A DNA stretch of 24,054 bases, taken from IMG/VR virus record IMGVR_UViG_3300038369_000047, positions 1 through 24,054 of that record; one strand, given 5' to 3'. The notes under the pieces are model-generated. The model did no database searches, was not told where the DNA came from, and saw only the letters and a program-made list of their open reading frames with translations. Positions 1-4,299 of the stretch are shown here, in pieces. Position numbers and translations under genes: made by a program. The stretch's first letter is position 1. Each line of letters starts with the position of its first letter. Source of the DNA: a virus.

Positions 1-582
1 GTTCAATCCCGCTGTCTGAACCTGAGTAAGTCCAATATTACCTTGATACCAACCAGTAGCAATATACTTTGAAGACATAGGAGGATTACCTCTATGTAAA
101 TGTGTGTAACCGCCTGGCCATATACAAACTGTTCCTTTCTTTGGTTTTACTTTACGTTTTTGATATAACCACTCTGTCTCTCCACCCTCCTCTACGTCAT
201 TCAGATATACCATCCATGCCATAGTTCTAGTATTATTATTCCAATTAAGATTCTCAGCATGGAACATATGATACCCCTCTGTGGGATCTGTCTTTTGTAG
301 TAAGACGACAGAACTGACATAGTTAAAATTAGTTAGATATGAAAACTCACTTATGTAATAATAGAGGCATCCATTTACTCCCTGCATTAAATCTCTTGCT
401 TCTCCAGGCGAGAAAGCATCAAGACAAATTTGTTTGTCTTTTACATGAGTATATCTTCTACCTTGAACTTGTTCTGCTGTGTCGATGTAGTTAGTTAGAT
501 AGTCGCAGAAATTTGGATCTATCGAATCGGGGAAGACACCAATAAAATCTGTTACATCAAATGGTGGGTTTTGGTCTTTCAT
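1..582 (-). CDS. 2OG-Fe(II) oxygenase (prolyl 4-hydroxylase-like), 3' end cut by window
   Basis: The frame stays open for 194 codons from an ATG at 580-582 to the window edge, so the C-terminus is missing. The fold is that of a 2-oxoglutarate/Fe(II) dioxygenase of the prolyl 4-hydroxylase type. A YHMFHAEN segment supplies the first metal ligands as HxE in place of the commoner HxD. It is followed by the core strand MVYLNDVEEGGETEW, and then by THLHRGNPP with the distal histidine and SSKYIATGWY with a basic residue that would hold 2-oxoglutarate. Proteins of this type are frequent in T4-like cyanophages and their substrates are unknown. Only 3 bases separate it from the gene upstream, so it is probably the distal gene of the operon read from the promoter near 1084-1112. 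Family assignment is confident; substrate is not inferable. Confidence 0.85.
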   Translation of the reverse strand, partial: MKDQNPPFDVTDFIGVFPDSIDPNFCDYLTNYIDTAEQVQGRRYTHVKDKQICLDAFSPGEARDLMQGVNGCLYYYISEFSYLTNFNYVSSVVLLQKTDPTEGYHMFHAENLNWNNNTRTMAWMVYLNDVEEGGETEWLYQKRKVKPKKGTVCIWPGGYTHLHRGNPPMSSKYIATGWYQGNIGLTQVQTAGLN

Positions 583-585
583 TTT

Positions 586-840
586 TTACCAATAATTTAG
601 GGGGCATCGAGAAGCAGTAAACTTAACTTTGTTGACTAGGAAACACCCACACTCTCTGCATAAGTGACGCTGTTCATCAAATCTATTACACTCTCTACAT
701 ATATCTATCCTTGCTTTTTTTACTTCTTTTGGCACTAATAAAGTACCCTTACTTACGAAACCTTTTATAACATCATACGCTGTCTTAGAAAATATTTTCG
801 CCTTCTCTAAGTTTGATGGTTCATCATTCAGTTGTGACAT
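586..840 (-). CDS. Small Cys-rich zinc-ribbon protein
   Basis: An 84-residue protein. The N-terminal half is helical and lysine-rich. The C-terminal half carries two CREC pairs (CRECNRF, then CRECGCF) and a final CPLNYW. The two CxxC knuckles and the extra cysteines are what a zinc ribbon needs, so it probably binds zinc and acts through nucleic acid or protein contact. I recognise the C-terminal pattern as common in small marine-phage hypothetical proteins but can name no function. Its start overlaps the end of the upstream gene by 17 bases and its stop is 3 bases from the oxygenase start, which suggests one transcript. The ATG at 838-840 is the only good start. Confidence 0.7.
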   Translation of the reverse strand: MSQLNDEPSNLEKAKIFSKTAYDVIKGFVSKGTLLVPKEVKKARIDICRECNRFDEQRHLCRECGCFLVNKVKFTASRCPLNYW

Positions 841-1063
841 GATCGTGAACGTAACATGGAACTCCAGCAGGGTCTAACCATTTTGTATACTCAAAGTCTT
901 CAATAGATGTTTTCATCTGCATCCAATTATCACAAAGATACATGTCTTTGTATCCATTGTGATTGTTCCACTTTTGAATACGATAATCTGGATGTCCATT
1001 CTCTAGGAGATCAGGCATCTTTACATACCTGTATGGGTCATGCTGATACAAAACTTCAATCAT
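824..1063 (-). CDS. Hypothetical protein, 79 aa
   Basis: I do not recognise this gene. It is a 79-residue acidic protein rich in Tyr, Trp, His and Asp, with no membrane segment, signal peptide or metal-binding cluster beyond scattered His and Cys. It is the first gene after a near-consensus sigma70 promoter (1084-1112), with the ATG about 20 bases past the -10 box, so it is probably expressed early. Its 3' end overlaps the zinc-ribbon gene by 17 bases. It follows an antitoxin-like gene but lacks the features of a RelE/ParE, Doc or PIN toxin, so I do not call it a toxin. Confidence 0.6.
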   Translation of the reverse strand: MIEVLYQHDPYRYVKMPDLLENGHPDYRIQKWNNHNGYKDMYLCDNWMQMKTSIEDFEYTKWLDPAGVPCYVHDHVTTE

Positions 1064-1083
1064 AATAAAATAGTATATACTTT

Positions 1084-1112
1084 ATTATACACAATCTTTG
1101 TTGGTAAGTCAA
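1084..1112 (-). promoter_or_regulatory. Sigma70-type (early) promoter, TTGACT-N17-TATAAT
   Basis: On the minus strand TTGACT (1107-1112) is followed after exactly 17 bases by TATAAT (1084-1089). Expected transcription start is near 1076-1078, about 15 bases before the ATG at 1063. The TGA inside the -35 box is the stop codon of the antitoxin gene (1109-1111). It would drive 824-1063 and the two genes after it using unmodified host RNA polymerase. Confidence 0.7.
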
Positions 1113-1309
1113 GCACCATCATCATGATTCCACATGTGTTCTATATCTTTTGCCTGTCCAGAATCAATAACTGGTTTAAGAATACCTTTGTCTGGAACTA
1201 AAGCTATCTGACCATCAGGAGTATCTAGTAAAAAAGTCTCACCAGCTTGTGCTCGATCAATTATCTCACTAAAATTTTCTTCAAGGTATTTGAGACTTAT
1301 AATTTTCAT
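1109..1309 (-). CDS. Phd/YefM-family antitoxin-like protein, no partner toxin
   Basis: A 66-residue protein matching the DNA-binding N-terminal domain of Phd/YefM antitoxins: a short strand (MKIISLKYLEENF), a helix ending in DRAQAGETF, then LLDTPDGQIALVPD, the usual 'G-E-x-hydrophobic / D-G-x-x-A-L-V-P' pattern. The C-terminal tail (HMWNHDDGA) is short and acidic and could be the toxin-contacting segment. No RelE, YoeB, Doc or PIN toxin lies next to it, so in this window it is an orphan. Its ATG overlaps the TGA of the peroxiredoxin-like gene (ATGA at 1306-1309), so the two are probably translationally coupled. Possible roles are neutralising a host toxin or acting as a small repressor; both are inference. 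Confidence 0.75.
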   Translation of the reverse strand: MKIISLKYLEENFSEIIDRAQAGETFLLDTPDGQIALVPDKGILKPVIDSGQAKDIEHMWNHDDGA

Positions 1310-1905
1310 CGAGGCATTGATAAATCTAAACTAGCATTATTCTCAGCATTAATACGATCTACTTGATTTCTCTTCTTTAAATGTTCTAGAATTTGATCTG
1401 GATGTGTCAATTCATATGGAACAATGTCACAATTATTTCTACCACTTTCATATCCAGCTGGAGTCTCTTCTTCAATGTATGTCATCTGGCAGTTGTCTTC
1501 AAGTAGGAGAGCAAAACGCCATGTTCTTTTTCCCATACCTCTGTTGTACATTTCAACAACGGTCATACCACCTGACATGCCACCCTGATGATCTATTCTA
1601 AGAGTTAAGGCACCATTACCATCTGGAAGATACTTACATTTTTTAATCTTCATTGACTTCCACCAAGCATCCATTACATATGGATCATTCATACAGACAA
1701 AGTATATTTCATCTACTTCAGTATCTTTTATGAATGTGTCATATGCAGCTTCATACTCTTTGACCATCTCAGTATCTGTTGGAGAGTAAGCAGCATTGAG
1801 TCCGATGAGAAGTACATCTTTACCCTCAAATAAACTAGTGGTGGATTTTCTAACAAGCTTCTTTCTACTCAAAAAGAAAAGTTCAGCATTAGGTAAAAAG
1901 TTCAT
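1306..1905 (-). CDS. Peroxiredoxin-5-like protein lacking the peroxidatic cysteine
   Basis: A 199-residue protein aligning by eye with atypical 2-Cys peroxiredoxins of the Prx5/AhpC-TSA type along most of its length. The family's active-site loop LPGAFTPTC appears as LNAAYSPTD (residues 36-44), so the peroxidatic Cys is Asp44 and the motif proline is Asn37. Downstream landmarks remain: VDEIYFVCMNDPYVMDAW (64-81), DGNGALTLRID (95-105) and GKRTWRFALL (from 125) with the conserved arginine at 127. Other cysteines (71, 90 and later) are not at the catalytic position. Peroxidase activity is therefore unlikely, and a binding, regulatory or decoy role is more probable. Transcription is expected from the promoter at 1946-1974, and the end overlaps the antitoxin gene by four bases. 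Family call firm, function unknown. Confidence 0.85.
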   Translation of the reverse strand: MNFLPNAELFFLSRKKLVRKSTTSLFEGKDVLLIGLNAAYSPTDTEMVKEYEAAYDTFIKDTEVDEIYFVCMNDPYVMDAWWKSMKIKKCKYLPDGNGALTLRIDHQGGMSGGMTVVEMYNRGMGKRTWRFALLLEDNCQMTYIEEETPAGYESGRNNCDIVPYELTHPDQILEHLKKRNQVDRINAENNASLDLSMPR

Positions 1906-1945
1906 TTCTTCAACTAAATTATTTGTATATTATATATGCCATTAT

Positions 1946-1974
1946 ATCATACCTCAATTCTGGTTAACCGTCAA
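1946..1974 (-). promoter_or_regulatory. Sigma70-type (early) promoter, TTGACG-N17-TATGAT
   Basis: On the minus strand TTGACG (1969-1974) and TATGAT (1946-1951) are 17 bases apart. They lie in the gap before the peroxiredoxin-like ATG at 1905, leaving a leader of roughly 30-35 bases. As at 1084-1112, the TGA of the -35 box is the stop codon of the gene upstream (1971-1973). Further TATAAT-like strings follow at 1930-1946 and could add weaker starts. Confidence 0.65.
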
Positions 1975-2507
1975 CCTGACATATTAATTGTTAATGATAA
2001 TCTGGGTTCTTCATTAGAACATACTGAATGTTGTGTTCCAGCAGGGATAATTAGAACACCTTCTGGACTCACCTTTTCTACTTGTCCATTGATCTTCCAT
2101 AAACAAGTTCCGTATATTGGTTTGACTATAACATCATAATCGTGATGATGAGGATCAAAACTTGGTCTCTTAACTTTAGTACCAGCACTTAAATAAAAAT
2201 TAGCATTTGTTTCAGATCCTTTAAACTCAAACAACTTATCATCAAGAGCTCTGAGTTCTGCGGTAAGATCCATGACATTATTAAGTAAAGTAGTAAAACC
2301 TAAGTCATATAATCTCTTCCATTTATCATAAATTAAAAATTTTCTAGAGTCAAAGAATCCATTAGAAGTATTACCACACTGATTGATAACTTCCAATGCT
2401 ACCTCTGGCCATCTATACTTTATTTGAAGTAGATCTAAGATATCTTCCTCACTTAAATTTATCTCATGCTCACCTATAATTGATGCAGCAGTTTCAAGAT
2501 ACATCAA
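1971..2507 (-). CDS. JmjC/cupin-4-like protein, possible Fe(II)/2OG oxygenase
   Basis: A 178-residue protein. Residues 1-90 are helical and unassigned. The C-terminal part is a cupin: PHHHDYDVIVKPIYG (119-133) holds an HxD pair (His121/Asp123) and the strand to the conserved glycine, and GVLIIPAGTQHSV (150-162) is the second cupin motif with the distal His160. The layout (H-x-D near 'D-x-hydrophobic-hydrophobic-x-P-hydrophobic-Y-G', then 'P-A-G-x-x-H') is closer to JmjC/cupin-4 hydroxylases than to sugar-binding cupins. A protein or nucleic-acid oxygenase is plausible but the substrate is unknown. Its start overlaps the GIY-YIG gene by 14 bases. It begins MMYLE, so either Met could be used. 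Its stop codon forms part of the next promoter. Confidence 0.65.
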   Translation of the reverse strand: MMYLETAASIIGEHEINLSEEDILDLLQIKYRWPEVALEVINQCGNTSNGFFDSRKFLIYDKWKRLYDLGFTTLLNNVMDLTAELRALDDKLFEFKGSETNANFYLSAGTKVKRPSFDPHHHDYDVIVKPIYGTCLWKINGQVEKVSPEGVLIIPAGTQHSVCSNEEPRLSLTINMSG

Positions 2508-2934
2508 AATAATCCTTCCTGTAATACCTTCCTAAAACGTTGCTATTGTAATATGCAGGCTCTCCATTGTCAAGAGCCTCTGTTAGAACGTTGTTAACAA
2601 ACAGTTGTCTGGTCTCTTCATAGTTGGTTTTCCCCAAAGTTGTATGGAGAGACAAGATCTCTCTGGAAAAATTGGATTTTCCAAACTCGGATACGTCGGC
2701 TTTGAGTTCGGGGGACGATCCATAATATTTCTTCCAATCCGATTCGCTAGTAACCTTTCTCTTTCCTCCCTTAGGCTTCCGTTTCTGTACGAAATATTTT
2801 CTGCCGATGTACTTCTTACCTGTTGTCTTATTTGTAATGCAGTAGACGAAACCGAAGAAATCATTAATATCGTCAGAAGTGAAAGGTTTACCCTCATATA
2901 GCCAGGGGTTTTCGTAATCTCCTCCTTCAACCAT
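2494..2934 (-). CDS. SegE-like GIY-YIG endonuclease
   Basis: A 146-residue protein with a GIY-YIG nuclease domain of the T4 SegE type. GFVYCITN (28-35) carries the first Tyr, KKYIGRKYF (40-48) carries the second Tyr and the catalytic Arg45, SDWKKYYGSSPEL (65-77) is the family's helix-loop, NYEETRQLF (104-112) holds the likely metal-binding Glu, and YYNSN (128-132) the C-terminal Asn. In T4-like phages these are free-standing homing-type endonucleases that cut related phage genomes or serve in recombination. No separate DNA-binding domain is visible; the N-terminal 25 residues are acidic. It lies 10 bases after the cupin gene and overlaps the next by 14 bases, so it is embedded in the operon and not inserted in a spacer. 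Confidence 0.85.
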   Translation of the reverse strand: MVEGGDYENPWLYEGKPFTSDDINDFFGFVYCITNKTTGKKYIGRKYFVQKRKPKGGKRKVTSESDWKKYYGSSPELKADVSEFGKSNFSREILSLHTTLGKTNYEETRQLFVNNVLTEALDNGEPAYYNSNVLGRYYRKDYFDVS

Positions 2935-2944
2935 TCCATCATTT

Positions 2945-3418
2945 TCATATCTTCACACTATGTATAACAGGTTTTTCGTTCCTCAAAACGTTGTATAGTT
3001 CTCTATTTTCAGAAGCAGATACAGGATAAAACTCAGCACTAGCATCGAATCCATCATACCTTTTTGCCTGATTGATTACGATAGAACCCTCCTCTCCTGA
3101 TTTTGATCTGTGAAATGTTCCACGAGGTATCAGTAGAGCGCCACTCTGTCTAGTAAGATTGACAAGATGATATGGATACTTCCATTGTAGATTTACTAAT
3201 TCAAATGTCCTTGACCCTTGAACCACTCTATTATAATCGTCTTGGAAACTATGAATATAAAATGACTTTGCACCTACACAATCATCAGGTGGTGAGGTAG
3301 CAGGGCCATCATGGATTACTAGGTCTGCTGCGTTAGATTCTTCAACAGATATATCATAGAATACAACAGCATCTGTCTCTCTAAAGATCCTATGTTTTAT
3401 AAACTGAACTTCATTCAT
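2945..3418 (-). CDS. RmlC-like cupin protein
   Basis: A 157-residue protein with a single cupin-like barrel. GALLIPRGTFHRSKS is a clear second cupin motif (G-x4-P-x-G-x2-H). The first motif is only partly present: FYIHSFQDDYNRVVQG has one histidine and an Asp in the glutamate position, so metal binding is uncertain. The C-terminus is charged. A TTG at 3424 would add two residues, but a GGAGG at 3427-3431 sits 8 bases before the ATG at 3416-3418, which decides the start. That ATG overlaps the TGA of the 53-residue gene upstream (ATGA). The protein resembles cyanophage hypothetical cupins; substrate and catalysis are unknown. Confidence 0.6.
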   Translation of the reverse strand: MNEVQFIKHRIFRETDAVVFYDISVEESNAADLVIHDGPATSPPDDCVGAKSFYIHSFQDDYNRVVQGSRTFELVNLQWKYPYHLVNLTRQSGALLIPRGTFHRSKSGEEGSIVINQAKRYDGFDASAEFYPVSASENRELYNVLRNEKPVIHSVKI

Positions 3419-3576
3419 GACCAAATCCTCCTTAACTGGCGAACATCAGTTACACCATATAATGCCTTGACAGTTGCTTCTGCATCCTCTCTTAAATTGG
3501 ATGGTGAAAAGAACTCTACTCTTGTCAATCTATTTGATTGTAACATTATTTGTGCTGTCCATTTAGTCTCTTTCAT
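3415..3576 (-). CDS. Small hypothetical protein, 53 aa
   Basis: A 53-residue open frame beginning MKETKWTAQIMLQ and ending LRRIWS. It fits exactly between its neighbours: its ATG overlaps the TGA of the HAD gene (ATGA at 3573-3576) and its own TGA overlaps the ATG of the cupin gene (ATGA at 3415-3418). That double overlap is the main evidence that it is real. The pattern (a strand, 'VEFFSPSNLREDAEATVKAL', then a short strand with 'DVRQLRRI') resembles the small alpha/beta hypothetical proteins common in cyanophages. I cannot give a function. Confidence 0.65.
   Translation of the reverse strand: MKETKWTAQIMLQSNRLTRVEFFSPSNLREDAEATVKALYGVTDVRQLRRIWS
3427..3431 (-). promoter_or_regulatory. Strong Shine-Dalgarno site GGAGG
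   Basis: The minus strand reads AAGGAGGATTTGGTC immediately before the ATG at 3418. It lies inside the last codons of the 53-residue gene, and few other genes here have so clear a site. It selects the ATG over the upstream TTG and lets the cupin be initiated independently of coupling. Confidence 0.65.
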
Positions 3577-4262
3577 TTTAATTTATTCCAAGTATCTTCC
3601 CAACCTAAGACTTCTACTACCATACCTAATTTATTTTTCTCGATAGCATCTGCCAATGGTCTGTCATTACCATGAGGATCTAATCTGTCTCCAAAGAATA
3701 CTACATCGCCATCAGGAAAGTCTCTGATAATCTGACTCTTATCACACCCTTTACTTGATATATCCACACCTGTTACACCACCTACAAAGGCATGTAAGTC
3801 TGGGAACTTTTTATTAAATCTTTCTGCTATCCCTTTTCTCTCCTCCTTGATACAATCCCAATCACTATAAACTAATCTCTCTGTTTGATTAGCACCTCTA
3901 CCCACTACACTAAAGTTGACACAGCCTGGTCTTTCTTCTATATGTGTTCCTGTTCTTACTGGAAAATGACTCTCGTGCAATTCCTCTAGAAGATGTTCTC
4001 TTGCTTCTAATGGTAGAGTCCAATCATTTCTGTATACTGAAATGTCACCTTCATACACATCATTGCCAGCACAATTATACACCCTCTTACAATTACAGTA
4101 GAGAAGGTGTGTAATTTGTTCTATAGTTTTATCTCTATCGCTTCCTGTAACGAGATAGACCTCATTTGCGAGAGCAAAACTGTTAAAGAATATTAGAAAG
4201 TCTGGGTCAATTTTCTTTCTGCTGGGAGTGAGAGTCCCATCAACGTCAAAAATATATTTCAT
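3573..4262 (-). CDS. Phosphomannomutase-like HAD-superfamily protein
   Basis: A 229-residue HAD-fold protein. The nucleophile motif is FDVDGTLTPSR (5-15) with Asp6 and acid/base Asp8. Motif II is VTGSD (38-42), and the acidic motif is VVFFGDRLDPHGND (187-200). The cap region with 'HIEERPGCVNFSVVGR' (107-122) matches the substrate-binding part of eukaryotic-type phosphomannomutases (HAD subclass IIB), as does 'VYNCAGNDVY' (61-70). The length is close to that family's usual size of about 245 residues. It probably acts on a sugar phosphate, either interconverting mannose-1-P and mannose-6-P or simply dephosphorylating. It lies directly behind a perfect sigma70 promoter that ends only six bases before the ATG, so its message may be leaderless. 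It heads the operon ending at 1971. A plain sugar phosphatase remains possible. Confidence 0.75.
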   Translation of the reverse strand: MKYIFDVDGTLTPSRKKIDPDFLIFFNSFALANEVYLVTGSDRDKTIEQITHLLYCNCKRVYNCAGNDVYEGDISVYRNDWTLPLEAREHLLEELHESHFPVRTGTHIEERPGCVNFSVVGRGANQTERLVYSDWDCIKEERKGIAERFNKKFPDLHAFVGGVTGVDISSKGCDKSQIIRDFPDGDVVFFGDRLDPHGNDRPLADAIEKNKLGMVVEVLGWEDTWNKLK

Positions 4263-4268
4263 AATATG

Positions 4269-4297
4269 ATTATAAGACTACTTGATTATTTTGTCAA
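4269..4297 (-). promoter_or_regulatory. Perfect consensus sigma70 promoter, TTGACA-N17-TATAAT
   Basis: On the minus strand TTGACA (4292-4297), 17 bases, then TATAAT (4269-4274). Six bases separate the -10 box from the ATG at 4260-4262, so transcription should start at or next to the start codon. It occupies the whole gap after the stop (TAG, 4300-4302) of the large basic gene and would initiate early expression of the HAD-to-cupin operon. Confidence 0.8.
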
Positions 4298-4299
4298 GT

